Positions 40,625 through 54,518 of a stretch of 64,000 nucleotides of DNA are shown here, one piece after another (positions within the stretch are counted from its first letter, which is position 1; each line of letters opens with the position of its first letter). The stretch lies in NCBI GenBank assembly GCA_019914995.1, contig CM034130.1:1302001-1366000 (forward strand), written 5' to 3'. A program made the translations under genes and the position numbers. Below the pieces are notes generated by a model that saw only the letters and a list, made by a program, of their open reading frames with translations, was not told the origin of the DNA and did not search any database. This DNA comes from Acanthochlamys bracteata. Taxonomy: Eukaryota > Streptophyta > Magnoliopsida > Pandanales > Velloziaceae.

Positions 40625-41304
40625 GCCAGGTAAGCAGCTGAGCTTCCTGGATTGGTGTGGCACGGCACTGATGTTAGTGTTGTGTACATAGTTAAAACCT
40701 TGTTGACATGATATCGGAAACCTTTAGACATCAGCGTTAATATTTCTGTGCGTTCATATAACTCCATTTTGATATGTGTAGCTTAGATAGATGTTTTAAT
40801 CGTATCATGTTTAATAGTTGGATTGATAAAAAGGTTGTAAAGACTGATCTCGGATATCCTATGTTCTACTTATGCAAGCATTTCCATGTTCGAAATCGAT
40901 GTGGTCGTAGATATTATTAGTGATTCAATGTTGGTGAATGATCAAAATTGGGTGGGTTTCTATTTGTGTGTTTGGGTTGTTTCAGAAAGGCTGAAGATTT
41001 GTGGAGCCAGTGAAGATGTGCAGGTAGGTTTCTGGTGTAATTTCTGGAAGAGAGATGTTGTGACTTGGAACTTTATATTTCTAACAGTATTTAATTTCTG
41101 AGATTACTATCTTTTTCCGTGTTGTTCCAGCTAATGGTGTTCATAAACGAAGATCACATCATCGAGAGGTTTGTAATTTTTCTATGGTCTCCTGGTTTGT
41201 ACTTTTTCACTGGTAGTTTTCTTGTGGCTGTTATCTGATAGGACATGATTTTATCTAAGAATATCAAATTAGCATTTTGCAAAACAAAGCCCCCTGTAGT
41301 GACA

Positions 41305-41757
41305 CTAAGGGCGTGTTTACTTTATAGATAAAAATGAATGAAGTAAATTTTTTTAAATATTAATTTAAAAGATAAAATTAAAAATTAAAAATATTTAATA
41401 AAATATAAAATTTTATATTAATTTAATATTTATAGTAAGTTTTAAAAATAATTTTTTAAAAAAATTTATTAATAAAAACTTTTTATTTTAATTTTTATAT
41501 GTGTTTTTATATTAAAAGTGAGTTTTTTAAAAAAATAAATTGGGGTGTTGATAAACACATCTTAAGAATGCATTTATCTATCCATAAATTCTATTTTTAA
41601 ACTCATTTTTTATATAAATAAATAAATAATTAAAATAAAATTTTTATTATTTTTTAAAATTTAGTTCAGAACTTATTATTAATATAAACTTCTATTAATT
41701 TTTAATTTTTTAAATTTATTTTTTAAAAAGTGAATTTACGTCTACGTAAATACACCT
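41305..41757. repeat. Two adjoining AT-rich MITE-like elements (family B), apparently head to head
   Basis: The first block (41305-41565) starts GGCGTGTTTACTTTAT and ends GTTGATAAACACATC, a short inverted pair. The second (41566-41757) reads like the reverse complement of the same type: it begins AAGAATGCATTTATCTATCC and ends CGTCTACGTAAATACACC. Together they form a large imperfect AT palindrome. Boundaries are approximate. Confidence 0.45.
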
Positions 41758-42224
41758 GAGCACGACGAAATACGCATGTTGATTGTTTCTTGTGAGAAGT
41801 CGTATTTCACTGCTTAATACAAGCAATAAAATTAGATCCAATAAATAAACAAACTAGGTCGTCTTGATTTTGATTGCCACAAATAAATAAAGCTCTTGAT
41901 GTAAGACAAATAAATAAAGCTGATAATAGACAAAGGATTGGCTACAAATTGTCAAATGAAAAAGCATTCTTCACTGTTTCCCACCGTAGCTCTAGGAAAC
42001 GAAATGCTACAGATTAAAAATTGGATTTTTATTTTATAATTATAGAGAAAATAAAGATCATTAAGCATTTGTAAGATTTTTAAGTATCTTAATAAAATCA
42101 TTTTTATCAATACTGTTTTATAATTTTTGCTCCATTTTGTAATATCGTTTCGAAATTTTGTAAATTTGTTAGCAACTTAAGTGAAAATTGTTTTTGTGCT
42201 CACGAGTACCGCTGACAATTTAGG

Positions 42225-42462
42225 AGCGCTTTTGCGTCCTATTCTACGAAAATATTTTATTCATTTTTATTTTATATTTTTAAATAAAATTTATATAATA
42301 ATTAAAGAATTTATTTAAAAATTTAAAAATATATAAAATTTTTTGCGTAATAATTTTTTATATTACTTATTTATTTTCAAAATCAAAATAAAATATATTT
42401 ATCAAAATATAAAAATATATTTTTATTTAAAAAAAATTATTTATAAATATTTCCAAACAGCG
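42225..42462 (-). repeat. AT-rich dispersed element (family A), reverse orientation
   Basis: Opens GGAGCGCTTTTGCG and ends ATTTCCAAACAGCGG. The internal order mirrors the forward copies, including TTTATTTAAAAATTTAAAAA. A family B block follows at 42530-42735 with a GGTGTTTATTTTA start. Confidence 0.45.
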
Positions 42463-42924
42463 GTCGTGACAAACTCCTTCCAGCTAAAAATTTAACTTCG
42501 AACCAAAGATAGATAGTCCATCGCTTTGGCGGTGTTTATTTTAATGTTAAACTTAACTTTTAGAAGCGAATTTATAAATATAAATTAAAACATAAAAATA
42601 TTTAATAAACATAAAAAAAATTATATTTATTTATTATTACAAAGTGACTGATAATATTTATTTAAATTTAAAAATGAATAATAAAATAAATTTGATGGAT
42701 TGATAAATAAATTTTTAACTAATGTGCGTGCCCCATATCCCACACATTCCAAGCCCATATATCGATGGGCTGGCCTAACCAGCCCTTAAAGAATTAATGG
42801 GCCATAGCCAGTTTTCGTGCTCGAGTCGGTGTCTTCTCTACGGTGGCGGAGTTGTCCAGATCTCTTGTTCCCAAGCATTACCGGAACAGAACAGTTGAAG
42901 TTTTTACTCTGGGAAGGTAGGGGA

Positions 42925-44924
42925 ATGGCAGAGCAAGGTAGACCGGACACGCAGTTGTTTGATCTCCTCGGCACCCTCCTTCAACAGGTACCACAAATAA
43001 TTCCGATCAATTTCAACATGTTCAGTTCGATTCTGAAACCTCGATGTTAGTTAGAAATGTTCAATTCCTATCAGTTTCAACATGTTAGTTAGAAACCTCG
43101 ATGTTGTCGTAGATTTTCAGATTTTGTTATACTAATTTGTTTGATCTATTGTCTCATATATCAATTTTATAATCGCAACTTTTTTGTGATATGAAATTAG
43201 GTATCCACCTGTACATTTTGTTCCTCAAAATTCAGAAAATAGTTGCTTTGTAGGTTCTGTTTATTTCCCTTCAGCTTTATCAACCATGGGATTGATCTAA
43301 ATATCCAAGAATCTTAGTCAGGAGTGCATGAAGCATGAATGGCAGGATATCTAGGTTTACTTATGAGTAATAGAAATATTGAAAACAAAACTGCTAGCAG
43401 TCTGTAAGCACATGGATTGCCCTTGAATAGTTATGGAATGTGAGACTGTAGGAGAGGTTACACTGAAAGCATCTGCTATGATGCCCCATATACTTTACCA
43501 GTACCCAAGTTATACACTGGATTATGGCATTTAGCTCAAGAAACCCCCTACTTTATATTGAAACTTTTGAGGTGCCATTAGAGTTGCTGCTCCTTCAAGA
43601 GGTTAGCTCATATATATTGATGAAGTTCAAATAGAGTTTATACTGGAGTACTAAGTACAGCTCATGTAATTTATCATGCCTGCTAACTAGACATGCATGA
43701 TAAGACTTTGAGAATAGGAACACATGATAAGCACTGCTATGCTTGCTGAAACTTCTTCTCTTTTGCCTTTTGAACCTATCCTCTTCTCCTTTGGAATTTT
43801 CTTGTCATCCTTTTCTTTTTGGTTCCATCCTTGTTGGTTTATATGCCATTGTTCTGGAACTGCTTGGAACCATTCTTATGAACCCTTCTCCATGTTCTCC
43901 CATTCCATTTGGGTGTCATGCAAACAAGGTTTATTCTGTGTTTCACCCTTATTCCTCATAAACTATTGCCTATATATATGTACCTTATGTTTAACAAATT
44001 GAAATTCATCATCATCAGTTATCTTCATTTCTAAGCATTATATCTTACTGCTCTAAATGCTACATCTACTAGTCTCAATTATGGTGCTGGCCGGCATTAG
44101 TTATCAAATCACAAGCGTGATGGTCTCCTTGATGCCATGTAGCCAGCCATGTCACCAGAATGGATCTAACGCTGGCATAAGGAGCCATGGGCATAAAAGG
44201 AGCCTGAAAACATTGTTGGATCTAGCTGCATGTGTAAGGAAGCTTTAACAAGAAAATCTTGAATTATCTCACTTGTAATCAAGATGTGGTTATTCGTGTA
44301 GACATCTCTGCAAGCCACCACCTATTGGGATTGGAATTTGTTGCATTATAAATGTAATTAGAAGGTACATTTGATTGCTGAGTGCTTCTTTGCCTCTTTT
44401 AAGTGCAATTCTTTCCCTCTTTAAGTGCTAGAAAATTTTTAATAATCTTCATGGCGCTTATACTGTCTACAGCATTTTCAATCCTCTATACTGTTTCCAT
44501 ATACTTTATGTAGGTGGAATCATTTAGCAACCAAGAGGAGGTTGAGCTTCGTGCCAAGATAGACGCTCTTGGTCTAGAACTTACCAAGATTCCATCAAAG
44601 TCTGTGAAGCATCTTGATGAGGTATTCTGGGGCCTCTTTCATCTTTTTAAAGTTTTAATGCATTTCTCTCTTCACTCCCTGATTCTTAATTGTGTCCAGT
44701 TGGAAATAGCAGCAGAGCTAGACAAGCTGTCGGCCAAATTAGATGATGTGGACAAGATGATATCGTCTACAATGGCAGCCGATCCTCAGGTGCAGTCTCT
44801 GCTGAGTAGCACAGCTGACGTTTGGATGCCTGTGATCACGGCCAATGCTGATGAGCGGCGTGCGTTTACTGCTCCAACCAATGATGACAGTGGCGACAAA
44901 TGTTCAAGTTCGCAAGGCAGTTAA
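42925..44924 (+). CDS. Small coiled-coil protein, 131 residues, unknown function
   Basis: Three exons: 42925-42987, 44514-44621, 44700-44924, phases close exactly. Start ATG at 42925 (MAEQGRPDTQLFDLLGTLLQ). The middle is a helical, Glu/Lys/Leu-rich stretch (NQEEVELRAKIDALGLELTK and LEIAAELDKLSAKLDDVDKM) that fits a coiled coil. The C terminus has PQVQSLLSSTADVWMPVI, a block that looks conserved, then an acidic, Ser-rich tail. No catalytic motif, signal peptide or membrane segment. I believe orthologues occur across land plants as hypothetical proteins but cannot name a domain. The first intron is about 1.5 kb and contains only short ORFs. Confidence 0.88.
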
Positions 44925-46130
44925 GTTTGACCATGGAAGGCGGATCTTCCATGCTGTGGAAATTTGAATTTCAGTTGGACAGCGATCAATGTCAACCCGT
45001 CAATGTCACTCAAGTATTTCTTCTTAGAAATCGCGCATTATATTCTTTGTATCGACTTGTGATTTGTTTTGCGCAAAATTTTGTGGTTTGAGTCAGCTGT
45101 GAACTGGAAGTTTATAATCATGTCACCATACAAATTCGGTTTGAAGGCAATATTTAGTATGATGGATTCTTTCTATAGTGTTTTGCCATGTTCTTGAATC
45201 ATAAGGAGTCTAGAGATGTCAGACTTTCTGGAACTGCAGATGGTTTGGATGTTTTGAACTTTGTTGAATCAGGTTACCTAGTTACATGACATGCTGTCCT
45301 TGAACATGCGTCTGTCCTCAATTTGCAACTTAAATACCATCTCCGCTAAAGCAATAGTAAAGTTCTGTAGCGAGTTACTGTTACCGTTTTTTGAGTGGAA
45401 AAATAACGAAAGCTTTGAGAATATAGTATATAGTGCACTCATTAAATAATATTTAAAAGTTTTGTTGGTTCAACATATGTTGATATAATTTTAGAGTACT
45501 TTAAATATTAGTTAGACAATATAACTGATAATATCTTTAAGTCAAATGGAGAGATCATAAAATTGAATCTGAATATATTAAAATTGAGTCACCACACGGG
45601 CACCGATTGCCAAATGCAAAAATCAGCAGTGCGTTCCACGAATCACAGACTTCAAACCATATCAGGACCGATATCCGGCATTTGACCAAACCCATTAGGC
45701 ATGGTGGCAACTCTTACAACCCAAAACAAATACCAAAAAAAACCTATACACCACGTTGGTCAAACCATTAACCGCAATCCACACCAATGTCTTTTCCGAA
45801 ATCTCCTCTCTACCGGTCAACACCATCTAATCTCAACCGTCAAAAACAACCATATCTAAATCCCTCACTCCATACCTACCGTTGGATTTAAAGATAGTTA
45901 AATTATAATCAAATCAAAGATACCAGCTTCCCTTCCTCTTTCCTTCCCTTTTTCTCCAGAAATCATGAACGTGAACGTGAAAACTCTCACATACCACGAA
46001 GCATCCTGCAAGCCGCCAACGTTCGAAAATTCCAATTTCTTTCGTTCGATCAATATCTTAACAAAGATATTGTAATCAGTAACCAAGATCGATCGATGCG
46101 AACCAAGTAGTGAGAAGGATCAACTAGTTG
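44925..46130. promoter_or_regulatory. 3' flank of the small coiled-coil gene and CDPK promoter and leader
   Basis: Bases 44925-45250 are the 3' UTR area. Bases 45400-46130 are the upstream region of the CDPK. The leader near 45900-46130 is rich in C, T and A and has several short upstream ATGs (for example at 45965). No other gene. Confidence 0.45.
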
Positions 46131-50164
<4,034 letters not shown>

Positions 50165-50248
50165 ATTTTTAACAGTGTACAGATTTCGTCAAAGGGCGTA
50201 TTATTATTCTTTCCCTTGTTTCATATTTTTTTGTGTTGTATCTTAGAA

Positions 50249-50488
50249 AGTGTTTAGAAGTGTTTATGAAATAAAATTTTTTTAAAATAAAAAATATTTT
50301 TATTTTTTTAAAAAATAAGTTATATTTTTTTTATTTTCAAAAAAATAATAAAAATATATAATAAAAAAATTTTACTGTAAAATTTTTTTATATTTTTTAA
50401 AATTTTAAATAATTTATATATATATATAAAATATATATTAAAAAATTAAAAAATAGTTTATGAAATGCTGCTCCAAAAGCACACCCAC
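50249..50488 (+). repeat. AT-rich dispersed element (family A), forward
   Basis: Starts GTGTTTAGAAGTGTTTATGA and ends near CTCCAAAAGCACACCCACG. Collinear with the block at 24761-25000. Its reverse-orientation neighbour at 50690-50895 makes an inverted pair. Confidence 0.55.
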
Positions 50489-50689
50489 GTTTGGAACTAC
50501 TGTTATTCTGCAAGGGTATAATCTTCAAGAAAGACACTTCATTTCGTGGACTTAAGAATGCTTTTGTACATCTTTGGTAACGAGTAATGTGAAATTGAGA
50601 GAAGCCTTTAGGAAAAATTGCATCAAAGTATATCGAACTCTTTCTGGTGAACTCAATTATGAAGCGGTTTGACAACACTTATACGAAAA

Positions 50690-50895
50690 ACTCATTATTA
50701 ATTTTTTAATAAAATCTTTATAATATTTTATATAATTTATTTTAAAATTTATAAAATATAAAAAATTTTACATAAAATTTTTTTTAGTATTTATTATTAT
50801 TTTTTAAATTAAAATAATAAAATTTATTTATCAAAATAAAATAAAAATTTTTTTAATTTAAAAAAAATTATTCTATAAGTATTTTCAAACGCTAT
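50690..50895 (-). repeat. AT-rich dispersed element (family A), reverse
   Basis: About 205 bp of A and T ending TATTTTCAAACGC. The order of the internal segments is the reverse complement of the forward copies. Boundaries are uncertain. Confidence 0.4.
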
Positions 50896-51347
50896 ATTAA
50901 TACTATTCGTGGAACAATATTGCTTCATGAGATTAGCAAAATGCTTAAATTATTTTAAAATGTGTTCTTTTGATACTTACAATTTAAACAAATTAATTTT
51001 AAATTAATTTAAATTCAATCTAAATTTATTTAAATTTTTAAGAATCAATTCGAATTAAATTAAATCTGATTCTAATATGATTTTTTGAATCGAGAATCAG
51101 AAATTGTCACCCCCTCTTTCGGATCTGTGTGACCATCTACACACCAGAAGCAGAGACGTTCAAATCTTTAGCACATCAATTGTCCTCCATGCATTTTCCG
51201 ACCAATCCAAAATCCCAGCCTTGAAAATTCTGTCACCATTTTAAAACCACAAGATCTTCTACCATACCAAAAAATTTTCCTTATCTTCCCTTCAACAACA
51301 ACCACTACTATAATTGTTAGTATCAGAGCAGTGAAACTCATACGACA

Positions 51348-53900
51348 ATGGCGGAACACCGTGGCGACCAGAGAAATTCGAACTCCCAGCTCCTGCTAGA
51401 GCTTGAGTCACTAAGCCAATCCATGTACCAATCCCACACTGCCCGCCGCACTGCTTCTCTTGCTCTCCCTCGCTCTGCAACTCCGGTGAGTGATGCCATC
51501 TCTTCTGCAGTTGCAGATGAACCCCGAACTGGAGAACACCGTCCTCGGTCTCGTCGATTGTCTATGTCACCATGGCGTTCTCGCCCTGGTCATCGGCAAG
51601 AACCTGAACAAACAAATAAGGACAATCAGTATCCAAGCCAAACTCCCGCAAGAAACCAGCAGTTGACGGCAGCGACTGTTGTGTCGCAGCAGAGTGAAAG
51701 GAAGGGGATATGGAACTGGAAACCAATGCGTGCTCTGTCGCACATCAGAATGCAGCGTATTGGCTGCTTATTGTCCATCGAGGTCGTCGCAGTTCAAAAC
51801 CTTCCGGCATCGATGAACGGGCTCCGGCTTTGCGTTGCGGTGCGAAAGAAAGAAACCAAAGACGGCGCTGTTCAAACTATGCCGGCAAGAGTGCTGCAAG
51901 GCGCTGCAGACTTCGAAGAGACCATGTTCATTCGTTGCCATGTCTACTGCACTGGCGGCGCCGGTAAGCCATTGAAGTTCGAGCCACGGCTGTTTTTAAT
52001 CTCTGCTTTCGCCGTCGATGCACCAGAGCTTGATTTCGGGAAAAACACAGTTGATCTCAGCCAGCTAGTGACCGAATCAATGGAGAGGAGTGTTGAAGGT
52101 GTTCGTGTTAAACAGTGGGAAGTAAACTTTGAGCTTGCTGGCAAAGCTAAAGGCGGCGAGCTTCTTGTTAAGCTCGGATTTCAGATCATGGAAGACGGCG
52201 GCGTTGGAATTTATAGTCATCGTGTTGAAGAAACCAAATCATCAAGCAAGAACTCGAAAACAGCTATCGCCCGGAAACAATCCAAGTCGTCATTCAGTGT
52301 TTCAAGTCCAAGAATAACAAAATTGGAGCCCTGTTCAACTCCGGCGAAAGAAACAGCACTTGTTGATCTCAAAGATTTGGATGACTTCAGTCTTGACGAA
52401 TCCAGTCCACCGCCGGCGACAGTGAATGACCCATCGGAGAAAGAACAGAACAACAACGAAGACCTTGAACTACTTGAATTTGAAATCATTGATAAAGGAA
52501 TTGAAATTCAGTCAAAAACACAGCAACCACAAGAAGAGAAAGAGAAAGAAGAAGCAGGGGAAGAAGCAAAGGAAGTGAAATCGGAATCGAGCGAGGAGGT
52601 TAAAGAAGTGGTTCACGACGGTGGCCACTTGCTGAGATTGTCGGAGCTCGACGAGATTGTGATACAAATAAAAGCCTTAGAGTCGTTAATCGGCGGCGAA
52701 AGCGAAGATTTTAAAATAACTCAAGAGAAAGATGAAGATGAAGAGCAGAGGCTTGATGCTGAAGAAGAAACAGTCACCAGAGAATTCTTGCAACTGCTTG
52801 AAATTGAAGATGCAGGTAACACGAGTTCTTCTAAACAATTTAAAGCTTCTGATTGGAAACCCGGCGACGGCAACAGCGAAGCGAAAACCTTTATCTCGGA
52901 TCTCGGTAAAGGTCTTGGTTGCATTGTTCAGACAAGGGACGGTGGGTTTCTTGCTTCCTTGAATCCATTTGATGTAGAGGTGCCAAGAAAGCAAATTCCG
53001 AAGCTTGCCTTGCAGATTTCAAAACCATTTGTTCTTCAAGACTGTGAACACTTTAGCAATGGATTTGAAGTTTTCCAGAGGCTAGCAGCAATTGGAGTAG
53101 AAGAGCTTGGAACCCAGCTGTTGTTGCTGGCTTCCATGGATGAGCTCATGGGTAAGACAGCGGAGCAGATTGCGTTCGAAGGAATAGCGTCGGCGATTAT
53201 TACTGGCCGGAGTAAGGAATTAGGCGCCAGCTCTAGCGCGGCGAAGTCGGTACTGGTGCTCAAGAAAATGTCTGCGGCTATGAACGATGGAAGAAGAGAA
53301 AGAATTGCCACTGGGCTGTGGAACGTGAACAAAGAACCAGTGGCGGTGGAAGAAGTACTGGCTTTTTCGTTGCAGAAGCTCGAATCCATGGCTGTAGAAG
53401 CTCTGAAGGTGCAAGCAGGACTCGCCGAAGAAGAAGCACCATTTGACATTTCGCCGGTTAAGGCCAGAGGACAAGATACAAACAAGTCTATACTTGATGC
53501 CGTTGCTTCGCTGGAATCTTTCATCGGTAGTGCTAGTTCAGTGTTGATGATGTTGGTTTTAGTTCAACTGAGAGATCCAATGCGGCGGTATGAAGCAGTA
53601 GGTGGCCCGATGATTGCCTTGTTGCATGCAACGAAGGCATCCGCTAGCAGCGAGGAGAAGTTCAACGTAAGCAGTTTGCATGTAGGAGGATTAAAACTGA
53701 AAACGGCAGAGAAGCAGCGGCTGACGGCGATGCAGTGGCTGGTGGCATATGGGCTGGTGAAGGGCTTAGGGAAGAAGACCAGTGCCGGCCGAGTAAAAAT
53801 GGTCGGACAGGAGTCTATATGGAGCTTGTCGTCAAGAATCATGGCAGATATGTGGCTCAAACCTACCAGAAATCCTGATGTCAAACTGCAAGAAAACTGA
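51348..53900 (+). CDS. PMI1: PLASTID MOVEMENT IMPAIRED 1 (PMI1), NT-C2 domain protein
   Basis: Plant-specific peripheral protein needed for light-driven chloroplast and nuclear movement through chloroplast-associated actin. Single exon of 850 residues, ATG at 51348. N-terminal part: LLLELESLSQSMYQ and a Ser/Arg-rich, disordered region with SMSPWRSRP. An NT-C2 domain covers about residues 120-280 (IWNWKPMRALSHIRMQRIGC, SIEVVAVQNLPASMNGLRLC and FAVDAPELDFGKNTVDLSQL). An acidic Glu/Lys-rich centre follows (about 375-490). The C-terminal half carries LGKGLGCIVQTRDGGFLASL, HFSNGFEVFQRLAAIGVEEL and the SLSSRIMADMWLKPTRNPD tail. Length and order match PMI1 orthologues. The single long exon is usual for this gene. 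Convergent with the phosphate carrier. Confidence 0.96.
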   Translation: MAEHRGDQRNSNSQLLLELESLSQSMYQSHTARRTASLALPRSATPVSDAISSAVADEPRTGEHRPRSRRLSMSPWRSRPGHRQEPEQTNKDNQYPSQTPARNQQLTAATVVSQQSERKGIWNWKPMRALSHIRMQRIGCLLSIEVVAVQNLPASMNGLRLCVAVRKKETKDGAVQTMPARVLQGAADFEETMFIRCHVYCTGGAGKPLKFEPRLFLISAFAVDAPELDFGKNTVDLSQLVTESMERSVEGVRVKQWEVNFELAGKAKGGELLVKLGFQIMEDGGVGIYSHRVEETKSSSKNSKTAIARKQSKSSFSVSSPRITKLEPCSTPAKETALVDLKDLDDFSLDESSPPPATVNDPSEKEQNNNEDLELLEFEIIDKGIEIQSKTQQPQEEKEKEEAGEEAKEVKSESSEEVKEVVHDGGHLLRLSELDEIVIQIKALESLIGGESEDFKITQEKDEDEEQRLDAEEETVTREFLQLLEIEDAGNTSSSKQFKASDWKPGDGNSEAKTFISDLGKGLGCIVQTRDGGFLASLNPFDVEVPRKQIPKLALQISKPFVLQDCEHFSNGFEVFQRLAAIGVEELGTQLLLLASMDELMGKTAEQIAFEGIASAIITGRSKELGASSSAAKSVLVLKKMSAAMNDGRRERIATGLWNVNKEPVAVEEVLAFSLQKLESMAVEALKVQAGLAEEEAPFDISPVKARGQDTNKSILDAVASLESFIGSASSVLMMLVLVQLRDPMRRYEAVGGPMIALLHATKASASSEEKFNVSSLHVGGLKLKTAEKQRLTAMQWLVAYGLVKGLGKKTSAGRVKMVGQESIWSLSSRIMADMWLKPTRNPDVKLQEN

Positions 53901-54518
53901 GAAGCAGCCGTTCAACAAAATAAAATACATGTATCTGAAGTGTATACTGCACAAAATACGCTTGTACATTGTTATTGCCAAGGATTGATGATACGTAATA
54001 ATTTCCACAAAATACTGCACAGAGTATGCAGAGAAAAATTTCCAGATTTCATCCAGTACATAATATTAAATATACGACCCTTACCAGGAATAAGGCTATA
54101 AGCATCAAAGGAGAAATTGGCCAACATATTACAGGCATACATTTGGACGGTACATAAAATGACTTTGTATATACATATCTCTCTACATTTATATGAAAAG
54201 CGAAGACGCAAGACGAGGTTTCCTTCTTGCTGAAAATATATTGAATTAACTCCAGAATTGTGCACAAGAGACCAGTAAACGTTTCACCAACGAAACCTCA
54301 AAGCCCTTGCTGCGAAAGGAAATTGGTATGTGGCTTCCAAAAAGGGCCAAGTCAAAGCAGTTAAGCATGGGGCGATGAAGAGATTGCACAAGGCAGAGAT
54401 TCCATGTCAGAAGCTCGGATACATGGCCCATAAAGGTCAGTGATCTTTGCTAGTAAGAATCAGGCGCACTGGTGAGCATTTACAAATTTATTTTCGCCGG
54501 TGTCTTTCCATTGTAGTC
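53901..54518. other. Convergent 3' region between PMI1 and the phosphate carrier
   Basis: Contains the 3' UTRs of both genes, possibly overlapping. The two stops lie 618 bp apart on opposite strands. Minus-strand ORFs of 60-97 codons here have no protein-like features. Confidence 0.5.

Larger units (their letters stand above)
40625..42924. other. 3' flank of the coiled-coil gene and a repeat-rich intergenic region
   Basis: Bases 40625-41200 are transcript tail with a possible 3' UTR intron. The rest is mostly AT-rich elements: 41305-41565, 41566-41757, 42225-42462 and 42530-42735. The 42740-42924 part carries GCCCA motifs (for example AAGCCCATA and GGGCCATAGCC), typical of a plant housekeeping promoter, serving the gene at 42925. 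A short ORF on either strand at 40886-41101 is not convincing. Confidence 0.5.
50165..51347. other. CDPK 3' flank, two AT-rich repeats and the PMI1 promoter
   Basis: Holds AT-rich family A blocks at 50249-50488 (forward) and about 50690-50895 (reverse). Bases 51100-51347 are the probable PMI1 promoter and leader. No other gene is seen. Confidence 0.5.

Noticed and set aside
53036-53524. 162-codon minus ORF rich in Ser and Ala.
   Set aside because: It is the antisense shadow of the PMI1 coding exon.
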